Below the pieces are notes generated by a model, which was not told the origin of the DNA, did no database searches, and saw nothing but the letters and a program-made list of their open reading frames with translations. Shown here one piece after another: positions 43,256 through 55,000 of a DNA stretch of 64,000 bases. Each line of letters begins with the position of its first letter. Position 1 is the first letter of the stretch. The translations under genes and the position numbers were made by a program. Source of the DNA: Symsagittifera roscoffensis (taxonomy: Eukaryota; Xenacoelomorpha; Acoela; Convolutidae); assembly GCF_963678635.1 (NCBI RefSeq), contig NC_087070.1:13552539-13616538 (forward strand). Direction: 5' to 3'.

Positions 43256-44530
43256 GCCGAAAGTCTCCCAGATATAACGTTCAGTTTTAGTCCCTGCTTC
43301 CTGGGCTCCTCTTTGTCTTCTATTTTCGTCGTTTTACCCACAATATTAAAACTTTCCCGAAGATCTGTGCTCTCCAGCTCCGACCTTACCGATTGCTCCA
43401 CTTCTTTCGTGGCTAGCTCCTGTTTGACATTCTGCAACGCTGTCCTTGCCGCCAGGCCGTAATCCACCTTGAGTGGGCTAGCCGACTCTGCCTCCAGGCT
43501 CGAGGCTACCACCTCGTCAGGCAGTGTCTTTACCTTCTTAGTCGTAAAGGTGCTCGGTGTCGTCTCCTTCCTCCGAGACTCGGCCTCGTTCATCAGACGT
43601 GCTCGACTGGCCTTGACACCCGAAAGCGCCTCTTCGTGGCGGGGATGTTTCGCGTCCGCCACTGCATCCCAAAACTGAGTGCAATCCGACTTGAAGTGTC
43701 CTTCCAAATTACAGAAGAAGCACCTTGGACCACATTTCATGATGAGTCCTCTGACGTACTCTTCGTGATCCTCGTCGGTCGCGTCGACGTCGTCGAGAAA
43801 GTACCCTATTGCCTTCATGTTCTGTTTGTACGCAGAACACGCGAAAGCGTGATGGTCCATCGAACCACAATTCGCACAAGACCTCCTCTTATCCATGTCA
43901 TCGCGAGGTTTGTACCAACTGGAGTTCACACCAGTGTTTGTCCCGCTATAGTTACCATAATTGCTGTAACAGTTTTGCGCCCTCGGTCTTATGAGTAAAT
44001 ACTCGCGTGACTTCATACGCAAATCATCGGGCGTGGGTACCTGGTCAAGTGACAGGGTGAAGTGTGTGACCAACATCGTTTTCAACTCCTCACTCTTTAC
44101 TCCGTCCATGAACTTCGAAGCAAACGCCAAGTTTCGCTCAGATATTCTCTCATCGGGATTGCTTCTCCTCCTAAGCAATTCAAGGTCGTCCAAAAATTTG
44201 TCTATGGATTCGTCATCTCTTTGACGCCTCTTTTCGAACTTCACCATAGCCTGGTGCCCTTGTACTCCAGAGCCGAAACGATTCAGTAGGATGTCGAATA
44301 TCTTGCTAGCGCTGTCTCTCTCATTGGCTCTTTTCGCCATTACACAATTTAGTGCAGTACCCTCCAGGTTGCTCGTCAGCGCGCTGCACTCTTGTTTCTT
44401 GGAGAGACTCTCTTCCTCAAAGTGTAACTTCATCACTTCTATCCAAGTATCAATGCAGCCGTCTGACTCGTCTTTGTATGACTTCGGCTTTTTCAGTGTC
44501 CTTCTTGACCTCTCTCCTCTCTCGGTTGAC
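43252..44530 (-). CDS. GyB gag, capsid and nucleocapsid part
   Basis: The frame includes DTWIEVMKLHFEEESLS and KFEKRRQRDDESIDKFLDDL, the pattern of a Ty3-type gag capsid region. Two intact CX2CX4HX4C zinc knuckles follow, CANCGSMDHHAFAC and CFFCNLEGHFKSDC, about 50 residues apart. The listed ATG (44436) is internal; the frame is open upstream and overlaps the end of the preceding gag frame. It packages RNA into the particle. Confidence 0.85.
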
Positions 44531-45911
44531 TTCGAGAGTTTGGTGATGTCAGAGGCTCAAACATCGAGGCATACATCGTCGTGTCCTGTGAGACTGTAGT
44601 CAGATCTGGCACTGAACTGACTTGTGGCACAGTTGGCAACCTTCTCTCCGGAGTAGCATCTGCCTCTGGCGGGACTGGATTAGTCCAGCCAGGCCTCGAC
44701 GGGGCTGCCCTTGGCCGCTCCCTATTCCTAGGTTCGTAGTTCGTTCTCGAGCTTTGCTGGGCCCTGGCATAGCTGCCCGTACCATCTCCATCATTCGCAT
44801 GGCGTGAGCGCTCCCTTGGGTTGGAACGCTCCTCCCAATTGCTCCCATTCAAGATCGCGTCAAGCTTCCGCATCATTAAGTCAGATTTGGCATCTAACCT
44901 TTTTTCCAGGCTAGTCATCGTGTGGGCGTAGGTACTGTCATGATCGTTCAACAATCGCTCGATCTCTCTCGTCATCCCAGCCTCTCTTTCCTCTGACTCC
45001 TTGTTTGTCTGTGCCAGTCTCTCCGCTAGGCATTGATCGGTGTTGCGAATCAATTGAGCCTGATCAACCCTCGCCTGCGACTTCACGTGCGTTAGTTCAT
45101 CTCTCAAATTCTCTCGACCCTGGTGAGCTCTCTCGTCAACTTGATCTATTCTCTTGGTCATGTCCCGTCTCAGTTCATCCAGACCATTCATTACACCAGC
45201 GAACATGTCACTTATATCGCCAGTGGCCCCAAATGACGGGGTTAGTCCCAAAGAAGATGAGGTCAACTGCGGCTGCAGCCTGGTACTTGATGACGCACCG
45301 CCTTTTTGCTTGCTCATCGACGTCATCAATCTGTCGAACGTTGATGACGCTCCCATCGTTATCCCATCCCACATGGGCCTGGTCGGCGAGGCGGACGACG
45401 CCTTCCCGCTCATGTCGTTTCTTGGGCACGGTGTGAAGTTCACGTCCGGATGGGTTATCTCCGGGTGGTCATAACCGGAAGATAAACCTTCAGTTCGTAG
45501 TGACGCCATGCGCTCATCGTACAAAGACTTCCAGCTCTTCTTCGCCTTCGAACCCGGTTGTTCTTCACTCGGGCTTATGCTCGACATCATCGCGTTGTTG
45601 CTCTGCTTGGCCAGAGATGAGTGGGTGTTAGCTGGATGTGAAAATTCTCTTCTCCACCTATGACTCTTGGTCTCCGATTTGGACATTCCCCTGAATAACA
45701 CTTCCTCTCGCGGCTCGACCTCGTAACGCTCCGAGGTCTCCTCCGTCCTCTCAACTTCCTCCCGCTCGAGGTCCTCGCTCGGCTCAAAGTCGGGTCGAAT
45801 AAGCGTCTGTTCTCCTTCGTCAAAGGGGTCCACAAGCGTTTCGCTCGCGGCTCCGGCCTCGGCGCTCCGCCCTTGATCGCCATCGAGGTTTTTCTCGTTC
45901 CTTAGCTTCAT
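44493..45911 (-). CDS. GyB gag N-terminal part, coiled-coil rich
   Basis: The first ATG is at 45911, just after an in-frame TAA. The product starts MKLRNEKNLDGDQ. It has an acidic N-terminus, a Ser-rich middle and a long charged helical region (about residues 225-345, with LDELRRDMTKRIDQVDERAH) that looks like a coiled coil. A basic Arg/Pro-rich end follows. It joins the capsid frame by a -1 shift near 44500. Position after the leader and before the knuckle-bearing gag frame argues for a gag N-terminal extension, but I recognise no domain. Confidence 0.65.
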   Translation of the reverse strand: MKLRNEKNLDGDQGRSAEAGAASETLVDPFDEGEQTLIRPDFEPSEDLEREEVERTEETSERYEVEPREEVLFRGMSKSETKSHRWRREFSHPANTHSSLAKQSNNAMMSSISPSEEQPGSKAKKSWKSLYDERMASLRTEGLSSGYDHPEITHPDVNFTPCPRNDMSGKASSASPTRPMWDGITMGASSTFDRLMTSMSKQKGGASSSTRLQPQLTSSSLGLTPSFGATGDISDMFAGVMNGLDELRRDMTKRIDQVDERAHQGRENLRDELTHVKSQARVDQAQLIRNTDQCLAERLAQTNKESEEREAGMTREIERLLNDHDSTYAHTMTSLEKRLDAKSDLMMRKLDAILNGSNWEERSNPRERSRHANDGDGTGSYARAQQSSRTNYEPRNRERPRAAPSRPGWTNPVPPEADATPERRLPTVPQVSSVPDLTTVSQDTTMYASMFEPLTSPNSRSQPREERGQEGH

Positions 45912-46572
45912 TTCGCTCACTTAAAGATCATGTTGACCTTCAGTCGATTCGTTTTCAGCAAACACGTCGGAAGCGCTGCTAAACGAGGACTGGCTACGCC
46001 TAGTCTTAAATTTTCGCGTGCTTCCCTTGCTCAGCCTGATAATCTTAGAAGTCGATCCTAACGAGTCCTTGCGCTGCTTACTTTTTTTTACCAAATAACA
46101 ATATTCTTATAATTTAATGGCGATGCACACGTACCGCAAACAAGTTCAAGTTAAATTACTTAACGCTGCCTCTTCGATCTCGTAAGTATCAAAATTGTCT
46201 CTTAGATTTCTCAATGACAATCTTAGTGACTCAGCTAAAGTTACACACACAGGGCCTACTCAGTATTGATATAATGCTAACTCAACTTTGTTGTATAGTA
46301 TAACGGCATCACAAAACTTCCACAAGATATAATCAATACACAAGACACAATTGATAATCAGATAAGAATATCCTACAGGTGACAGCGACCTTTCGTCAGT
46401 ATCAATTTACCGCCACACTCTTATCAAGTCAATGCTTTGTTAAAATCAAACAATCTTTGGTAAAAAGCAGTGATGATTCCGAAACAGATCAATAAAACTT
46501 ATTCTTAAAGAAAAAGACCTCCCTCAATCGGAACGATCCGAAAGAACGAAGCCCAGGACACAGTCTTCTCAA

Positions 46573-46601
46573 GTGGGTGTGTATCTGCCTAATACACCCA
46601 C
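46573..46601 (-). other. Leader hairpin 1
   Basis: Inverted arms GTGGGTGT (46573-46580) and ACACCCAC (46594-46601) around a 13-base loop. Confidence 0.55.
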
Positions 46602-46758
46602 CGAGGTCTTCTTTTAGGTGTCCTGCGATTGCCCGAGCTGTCCTACTAAGTAGCTCAAGGCAACCTCTGACCGAAAATTTCTAATGTTTATGAAAAAGCT
46701 CCCCCACACCCGGAACGCTCCAAGTGCACGAGAGCAGGGAACAACTTTTCTTCTCAAG

Positions 46759-46787
46759 TGAGTGTGTATTTGCCTAATACACTCACC
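46759..46787 (-). other. Leader hairpin 2
   Basis: Inverted arms GTGAGTGT (46759-46766) and ACACTCAC (46780-46787). It is the tandem-repeat counterpart of hairpin 1 with one base pair changed on both sides. Confidence 0.55.
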
Positions 46788-47039
46788 GAGGTCTTCTTTT
46801 ATTTGTTCCCGGGTTGCCCGAACTTTCCTATTAAGTAGCTCAAGGCAACCACACAACCAAAATCACAATAAAAAAAAATTGTTCGGGTACTCTTGATACA
46901 CCCGATCTAGAATCCAAAGTTGATCACGAATTTCCGGGTCAAAATGGGCTCCTATGATCCTAATAAGCACGCCTAAAATCCTAATATGATCTTAATTAAA
47001 TGGATATTTTCCGTTTCCCAAATTGCCACAGAAGGTTTC

Positions 47040-49140
47040 CTCCAGTTTCTAACAAGGAGGGTTGTTAGGAGGTTTAGGTCACTCCGGAGGGTTACTTCGG
47101 AGGGTTGTTAAGACACTTAGCCCACTCCGGAAAATTACTTCGGAGGGTACCTTAGTCACCCAAGAAACTTTGGAGGGTCTCCCTTAACTCACTAAGGAGG
47201 GTCAATAAGAGGCTTAATGTGCTCCGGAGGGTTACCTCAGAGGGTTCTTCCAAAATTTTCAAATTTTTGAAAATGGCCTTCAACTAGCTTAAGAAAGCGT
47301 CAAAACAAGCTAAATTCCCTATGGGGTGTTGTTTTTAACTTCTTCGGAGAGTCTCGTGGAAGATCTCCACTAAGGAGGGTTGCTAGAGGGCTTAAGTTGC
47401 TAAAGGGCTTAAGATCTCCACTAAGGAGGGTTGCTAGAGGGTTCCGCAAAAATCAGTAAAAAGGGTTAATTTACCGCAATAAAGCCTCTGAATGCGCGGC
47501 AACTTGCTTAAGAGTAGGTTGGTTGACACGGTCAACCTTCCCAGCAGGATAAAAAGGTGTTTTGATAAAATTTTCTGCCGCTCGGAGGGTTACCTATAAT
47601 TTGGACCCTCCGAACCAACAAATTCTAAAAAAAAATTTCTTTTCCGAAATTATCAACCCAAAAACGGTTGCGGTCCGGAAAATTGGTCCAAAATGTCGAC
47701 TTAAAATACCAAAACTATCCCGATCGGTTGGCTAGTCTTTGAGAAATTGCCAAAAACATGTTTGCCCAAATGGCCTTTTTTCACCACCTATATAGGTTCT
47801 GACAAACTTTTTCCGCAATTCCTATTGAAAAGGCCTTAAAATACTTGAAACGAGCGTAGTAGCCCTGTACGGCACTGGAATGATGCAAAAAACCGGACCA
47901 AAATTGGTTTGGAGACAAAAATTTGGCCAATAACTATCTAATTTGGACCCTCCGATTCCTTCCTTTTCCAATCCTTAAGTCGTTAGCCCTATCCACGGAG
48001 CTAATCGGAGGGTTACTCAAGAATTTTTCTGGCAGCCGAGCACGTTATGCTAGCATGCTCCTACTACAAAAAATTTTATTGCTCTGACTCTAAAAACTCA
48101 AAAACTCGATCCCCAAAACAGATTGCCAAAATTCAGAAAATTATCGAAATTTTGATCGAAAAATTTTCGTTTTTTCCAACTTCTACCGAGTCTCTTCTCA
48201 CGCAGTTTCTTTAGTCAAGGTGATCGAACTACGTAGCTACTCCCTATAAAAAATTTTTTTGCTGTTCGGAAAAGCTCGGATATCCAAAAATTTGGGGGTC
48301 TATAGTTTGGTCGAAAATCGATAATTTTCGACGAAATTTGGGTGTTTCTTGGGTCTAATTAGTAGATAAGTAATGTATAATAAGGATAATAACCTATTAG
48401 TAGTGGCTAATGAATAGTACTATACCCTCCTTTGCACCAAAATACCTGAATTAAGACCCTTAACTCGGAAACTTGTAATCGATGGAGGGTACAATCGGAC
48501 CGCGCCAATCGTGCCCCCCACTACTTAAGTTTTGATGAAATAGTACCCGAACGATACCAAAATTGTTTCAACGATACCCAACAGTCGTTGTGGACGTTGT
48601 CCCTGATGTCATTGTTGAGTGTGGAACACGTCGGTCAGCTTGCCACTGGCAAAATCACCATTAACGTGCTTAAATACTCGAATTACACTCAAGGGAGGGT
48701 ATCCAACCCTTCACCAAAACACACAATCTTTCTATCAGAAATGATATAAATCAATCTGAAACAACAACATCTGAAACAACAACGATCACATCACGTCCGG
48801 AAATAACATATAAACTGTCACTTTATGTTTTTTACTATTTTTGGTCTTTTTTGGGTTTTTTACTGTTTTTTGTACTTTTTTAAATTCAAATAAATATGTT
48901 TTTGGCTTTTTCTTGGTTATACACCATTTTTGTTTGATTTAACGCTCTCTTTAATTGTTTTTGGTCCCGGGACCTTGGGACAAGCGGGCTCATGACTTCC
49001 CACCCAACCCTTCGGCCCCCGGAATTTAAAACGTTAAATAGTACTAGACGGAGGGTACGCACCTTCCCCCTAGTACAATAACGGTCATCAAGGCCTCTAA
49101 CTCGGGCATACGCCCGGAGCGGAGGGTTCGTCGCTGAAAC
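47040..49140 (+). repeat. Dispersed GGAGGGT motif cluster in the leader
   Basis: More than a dozen copies of GGAGGGT, many in the longer form TCGGAGGGTTAC, occur at irregular spacing, and a few as ACCCTCC. The same word lies at the LTR edge (GAAGGAGGGTC on the minus strand). Confidence 0.65.
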
Positions 49141-49205
49141 GTTTGCTGATCATGATGGTCTCGCGCCTTTAACAGGCCCACCCAGGAGTGCCATAAAAAC
49201 GTCTA

Positions 49206-49999
49206 TGTAACATTCGCCCAAATACTACACAGCGACGGAGCGTAGAAAAAGTACCTATTAACGACTGGCAGGCGTCAGTTACCTTAATCCTACTCGCTTT
49301 TCACCGTCTCGACCTTGCCAGTTGATTTTCTGGTCTGTCTAGGGCAAAGTAAAAAGTTACCATTTTCAGGCCATCAGTCAAACGACTTTTGATCAGCTTT
49401 CGTTTACATGCGAACACAACCACATAGCTGAGTCTCGGATCCTCAGACTACGTGATTGTCATTAAAAACACGGCTCGAACAACCTATTTTAATATGTTTT
49501 TGTGTGACAGTTCTATCTTAAATCCATTGGAGATGGATTGACCCTTTCCTCTTTCTAGCTACTCATATTCTAAAATATCAAATAATACCGGTGTTAATTC
49601 AGAGTTTTACGACATCCAAGTAGCTACAAAGTCAGTTTTATATAGTCCCTTCTCATACAACAGTCTCTGGGGGGCCTCCGCTCCCATGTTCTCGAGATAA
49701 CGCTGTTATCTCTCCCAATTTGTGGCACGGGAGGGTTCCGTGGAATATTCCTTCCCCACTGAAGCTTCCTTCTCCACTAATTTCCACTGCTAAGGTTCTT
49801 ATCGTGTGTTATTGCCACGATAAGAGGCTTCGTTTCTCTCGTTCTTTCGTACGACTGTTTCCTGCTATCTCCGTCGTTATTGTGTTTTTTCGTCCTTTTT
49901 AGTCAAAATGGCCGTATTTTTGTATTACTCAGAAATATTGGCCCGTCATTCGAAATTTTAAAAATTCAAATTTTCGGAATATCTAGACCCTCCTTCGCA
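49206..49999 (-). repeat. 5' LTR of GyB (794 bp)
   Basis: Aligns end to end with 25194-25994. TATATAAAA is at plus 49636-49644 on the minus strand, and the CTTATCGTG/CACGATAAG inverted repeat at 49798-49824. A 5-base deletion and about 30 substitutions separate it from the 3' LTR. Confidence 0.88.
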
Positions 50000-50031
50000 G
50001 TAATTTTTCGTGGGTCTAGGACAACAAGCCG

Positions 50032-50448
50032 ACGGAACTTCAAGCCGAAGGGACTTCAGGCCGAAAATTAAACTTTACAAGCACCTCAAATCATTGTTTT
50101 TTCATCTGTAAAACGTTGCTTTTCAAAATGTTAGGCTAGTTTAGTCGATAATAAGCGTTTTTCATGACAATGCTTAACTTCTGATCGTCATCTGTTAATA
50201 ACATCAGCCGGTTTTTGAAATGCATAAATTATAAACATGAAAAATGCCTTCAACCGTGTTTTACTTTTCAACTTACCGAAACATCCTTTGGAGGCTTAAA
50301 TTTTATCAAAACGCCAATAACTAGTGAAGAAAGATCATGAAATTCAGAAATTCTTCAAAAAAGTTTTCAAATTAACCTTATTTCATGACTTAATGAGAAA
50401 ATTTTCGGCTTGAAGTCCCTTATTTTACAATTCGGCTTGAAGTCCCGT
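50032..50448. mobile_element. MITE-like element with subterminal repeats
   Basis: The left end (ACGGAACTTCAAGCCGAAG...) and the reverse complement of the right end (ACGGGACTTCAAGCCGAA...) match over about 40 bases with a small gap. Each arm contains two copies of GGGACTTCAAGCCGAA-like words. The interior is AT-rich and non-coding. The right end abuts the GyA LTR directly. Confidence 0.65.
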
Positions 50449-51249
50449 TGTAACATTCGCCCAAATACTACACAGCGACGGAGCGTAGAAAAAGTACCTA
50501 ATAACGACTGGCAGGCGTCAGTTACCTTAATCCTACTCGCTTTTCACCGTCTCGACCTTGCCAGTTGATTTTCTGGTCTGTCTAGGGCAAAGTAAAAAGT
50601 TACCATTTTCAGGCCATCAGTCAAACGACTTTTGATCAGCTTTCGTTTACATGCGAACACAACCATATAGCTGAGTCTCGGATCCTCGGACTACGTGATT
50701 GTCATTAAAAACACGGCTCGAACAACCTATTTTAATATGTTTTTGTGTGACAGTTCTATATTAAATCCATTGGAGATGGATTGACCCTTTCCTCTCTCTA
50801 GCTACTCATATTCTGAAATAACAAACAATAACGGTGTTAATTAAGAGATCTATGACATTCCAGTAGCTATAAAGTTAGTTCTATATAGTCCCTTCACATA
50901 AACAGTCTCTGGGGGACCACGCCTCGGCTCCCGTAATATTCCTGAGATAACGCTCTTATCTCTTCCAATTTGTGTCCCGGGAGGGTTCCGTGGTGTATTT
51001 CTTTGCCCACTGAAGCCTCCTTCTCCACCAATACCTGTTGACAAGTGTCTTATCGTGCGTTGTTGCCACGATAAGAGGCTTCGTACTTTTCGTCTCTGGT
51101 ACGACTGTTTTTCACAATATCTGTCGTTGTTCTTTTATTTCGTCACTTTTGCATTCAAAATGGCCGTTTTTCGTATTTCTGAGAAATATTCTTCTTCCAA
51201 TCGAAATTTTAAAAATAAAAATTCTAGAATATTCCGACCCTCCTTCGCA
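50449..51249 (-). repeat. 3' LTR of GyA (801 bp)
   Basis: Same TG...CA ends and similar length as the GyB LTRs. The second GATA-like inverted repeat (51049-51075) is exact and the first has one changed arm base. The TATA-like box is weaker (TATATAGAAC). Confidence 0.88.
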
Positions 51250-52081
51250 ATGCTTTTTCGTCAATAAGGCCTATAGTCGTTCTTTTTTACGTCGCCGGAA
51301 GGTTGTGCTGTGCCAGTCTGGCAGAATGGCACATACTCCCCGGACAGTCCCCATCAATGTCCCTTTTGATCGCATAACACCGGGTTATCGTCAAGTAGTT
51401 ATCCAGTTTTCTGTAATCAATCTTACAAATCGCATAAGAAAATGAAATTTATCTACCCCACCTCAACTCACTACGTTTTCACAAATTGCATCGTACTACA
51501 TTTCACTGCCTTTCAACATTTTCACAAAATTTGCACCATGAGGAGTGTCCTAGATAAAACTTCTTTTCTGACTACTTACGTCGTCTTGCCATAAAACTTC
51601 TTTTCGCTCTTTGTGATTAAAAAGTGGGACGTGGCACGGCCACGCACCCGTTAAAATTAACTTAACATTACTCAACAAGTATAATCAGTCATTTATGCGG
51701 TCCTTTCAATATTAAAACTAAGAAACTCTGTGGCTAGGAAAGTTACTGAGTTACCCACCCTTCTCGAGCGAGTTTACTCAAACTTACCATGTCGCCACAC
51801 AGTGAATTTGTGTCTTACACAGGTTAAAAACTTCAGTCGTGAATAAATAGCTAAATATACTCACCTAGGTTCCTCATATACATACATAAATAGCCATAAC
51901 TAAAATCAAGAATTTCAACAATTTTAACAATTGCAACATTTTCAAAGTCTGGTTTGACCAAACTAAATCAAAACAGAAAGTTTCACAAGTTCAATAATCA
52001 AAACTTGGTTGATTTGTTCTAGTTTTAACACACAAGGACAATCAAGTTTTTTCTCCTTCTCTTCCTTTCTTGCTCACGTCT
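51250..52081 (-). other. 3' untranslated tail of GyA
   Basis: Homologous to the other two tails, with no coding frame. ACGAAAAAGCAT on the minus strand precedes the LTR and may include the polypurine tract. Confidence 0.6.
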
Positions 52082-55000
52082 TCACTTGTCCTCTTCATTC
52101 ATCATCTTCATTCCATCCTGATGTTCAGCGTCACTGTCTTCCAGAACTTTCTCCAGCATGTCCATAGAGTTGCGGGCCGTGCCCCAACTCTCCTGTTCCA
52201 ACAGCCTCGGTTTGCAACAAGGTAGCAAGTCCACATTCACCTTCTGCTCCCGGTTCCTGCAAAAGCTGTTGTGAAGACATAGGCTCACGTTTCGTTCTAG
52301 GTCAGCTCTTAAGACCTCTTTCTTCACATCTTCAGTAACACAAGGCGCTCCAGCTACCCGCTTCACCGCTGTGGTGACCGCGTTTCTGTGCGTCAAGAAT
52401 ACTCTCTTATAGGCTCCTGGTCCTATATCTAGCTGGAAAGATTGATAGGCTTCCGTGTTCCTCGACATGTGACGCTTCGCGCGCTCATACATCCATGATG
52501 TCATCACTGCACGGAACCAAGGCATCAATCTTTGCCTTGACCATATTCTTTCAATGGCTTTAGGTATTCTCAGAACCTTGCAGGTGGTTCTAAAAAGATC
52601 CAATTGACGACTCATCTTCACGTTGCACAGCTGCTCAGGAGTCGGCACGGCCGTCTCCTGCTCATATGTGTCCGCGTTAGCCTCCAGCCATCTCCCTGCC
52701 AGCATGGCACTAACCACCACGATTGACACCTGTTGATTCTGATCGGGCAACCCCGTAGAGTACAACTCCTCCACGTCCCATACTAGCATCAGATTCCCGC
52801 GTTTGGGGTACCACAACGTCTGCGCCAAGCAGTGGCAAGGATACTCCCCATGGGTTCTCACTATGTTCCTTCGGATCCGATACCCTGAGGCTCCCAGCAA
52901 CGGTTCCACCTCCATCAGAATTCTGTGTAAGTCGTCTTGTTCTTCTATTGTGGGGAATTCAGTGGGTAAGACTCCACTCGCTTTCTGTTTCTGGAACTCA
53001 CTCACATTGCCTTCACTCAATCTCAGAAACTCTTCACCCACCACATCTTGCAACTCGCCTTCAGATCTCTTCGGGACTGCCCGAAAGATCTTTGCCAACA
53101 AATCATGTGACCTCTCCGACATCCTGGCCAACCTCACGCACTTTGGCACAGAGAAAAGTTGATCAATCAACACCTGCTGTGTCCTCGCATCCATCACCAC
53201 CATGTGTGTAGGATATCTACTACTGCAATATGGTGCGGAGCTTGAACCCACCAGATACTTTGAACCAGTCGGTTTATGATAGGCCTCACTATCTTTCAGA
53301 TTCATCTCGTTCTCCAGAGCTTCTCTCCAGCCTCCGATCTTCTGCTCTGTCTGCAATGCTCCAGGGAATATTTCCACGCTGAGGGACGTCACTAGCTCAT
53401 GAGCACGCTCCAGGCGCTCAGCGATTCAATCGAACTCGTCATGCTGCAAAATCCCAAGGCTGTGATCAAATTTACGTCCGTCACCCCGTGACAGTCCGCG
53501 ACCAACTCCATACCAATTTTATCCGATATGCTCAGTCTTCCGTACAATCGTGCCAGTTGTCGATGCTGCTCGCTCAGCGTAATCAGGCAGTGTCCCAAGT
53601 TGCAAACATGCCCTTCTATCCTACTTTGTTGAGCCAAGCATGTGCCTTGCTTCAACCAATCGCTCGATGGACTTTCCTCAGACAGCTCCGTGGATGGATT
53701 GCTCTTCCGCTTCGTCGACTTCATGGCCAGCAGATGGTGTATCATGGCCAGATCATGTAAACTCGCATCATCATCTAGGTCTAACGTAATATCCGCCGTC
53801 ATGTCCCAGATTAAACCGGCATTAGGATGAGGGCACCAAGAAGGCTTCATGAGTTCCCACATCGTCACTAGACTGGTTTTCAAGGTACCGTCCCAAGAAC
53901 CAAAATCAAAACTCACTTGCCCCTTTAGCTCGGGAACCGAAGGTTCGACCACTCGTTCTTCCAAAATAATTCCCAGCTTGGGTTGTTCCACCATCAGCAT
54001 TCCAGTTTCTTTAATACGTTCAACCCAGAAATTGAGTACTATGACTTGCTCATAGTCGAAATACGCTTCCCTGGCTTCTTCATTCACGAAGGGATTATAC
54101 GCCATCCCCGGTATGCCAGACACATATTGAAATGACTTCAGTCTCCCTAGTGTTGCAAACTCTTTTTGTCCTCTGACCGCTTCAATCAACTCCCGGCTCA
54201 CTTTCAATTCTTTGTTGGAATATCTTCTCACCTCTTCCAACTTGCGATAGCTTTCCATGTCATTCGACTCCTTGCTTGGCACAGTCAATGGCATGTCCTG
54301 ATATAGTTCCAGGAGTGCCCTAAGGAAGTTCCTTTCACAATCAACTCCCTTTTGCCGAATGATCTTTATGCATTCTCCCAAAACAGGAGTGGGTATACGA
54401 TCCACCACAAACCTGACAAAGCAAAGGGCATCCTTACGCTTAGCCCATGCTATCGCGGAATCGTCTTTCGAAATCAACGCTCGCAGAGCTTCCATCAACT
54501 CCAGTTCCTGTTCCCGTGATTTCGAATCATTACTGGCTTCATACTCCGCTCTCTTGATGCTCATCAAGCACCAAGCCAACCGTACTTGCAGATCAGTTCT
54601 CACGCAAGGATGAGCCAGGTATGCCGCCACTGTAGCAGGTGCATGCATCGTCTCGTCGAAGTATCTCTGGAGGGCCGCCCTCCAGGAGATTTCTAGTAAT
54701 TTTTCCAATCCGACTTCATTCGCTTCAGATGACATTACCCTGCCGTATTCTTTTCGATTTAAGTTTGAATTCTCCGTGAGCTCTTTCAGATATTCCTGCA
54801 TGGCTCGCTTCTCGCTCCAAGCCATCAGGTGCCCTCTCGCGGAGTTTCTCGCTTTCAACATTTCCACATAACCTCCTGCTGGATCTCCCATGTGGACTGA
54901 TTCTGGCACAGTAACTCGACTGTACTCGACCACGTCGAGTTGTCCTTCCAGATTCAATTTGGCTATGTTGGTCCGCGAGGGCCTGTAATCTTCAAGTCCT

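Larger units (their letters stand above)
45912..49205 (-). other. GyB 5' leader, 3.3 kb, non-coding
   Basis: Lies between the 5' LTR and gag. No long frame is present. It contains an approximately 186-bp two-copy tandem repeat (about 46495-46865) and many GGAGGGT words between 47040 and 49140. TGGCACTCCTGGGTGGGC on the minus strand (49193-49176), 12 bases after the LTR end, begins with TGG and could be a primer-binding site, but I could not match it to a tRNA. Confidence 0.65.
25194..49999 (-). mobile_element. GyB: giant Ty3/gypsy LTR retrotransposon, 24.8 kb
   Basis: The order on the minus strand is 5' LTR (49999-49206), 3.3-kb leader, gag, protease, RT, RNase H, linker, integrase with a macro-domain-like tail, spacer, giant ORF3, tail and 3' LTR (25994-25194). 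Integrase lies after RNase H, which is the Ty3/gypsy order. The outer flanks read GTCAT (25189-25193) and GTAAT (50000-50004), a 5-bp target duplication with one mismatch. The LTRs differ by roughly 30 substitutions plus small indels in a by-eye comparison, so the insertion is old. All coding units carry stops or frameshifts, and the element is not autonomous now. Most Ty3/gypsy elements are 5-12 kb. The extra length comes from ORF3 and the leader. Confidence 0.88.

Noticed and set aside
44493-44530. Programmed -1 frameshift site at the gag-N/gag-C joint
   Set aside because: No canonical X-XXY-YYZ slippery heptamer lies before the gag-N stop. A simple base loss explains it as well.
46614-46856. 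80-codon minus-strand frame in the GyB leader
   Set aside because: It spans the tandem repeat and hairpins and has no similarity or coding signature.
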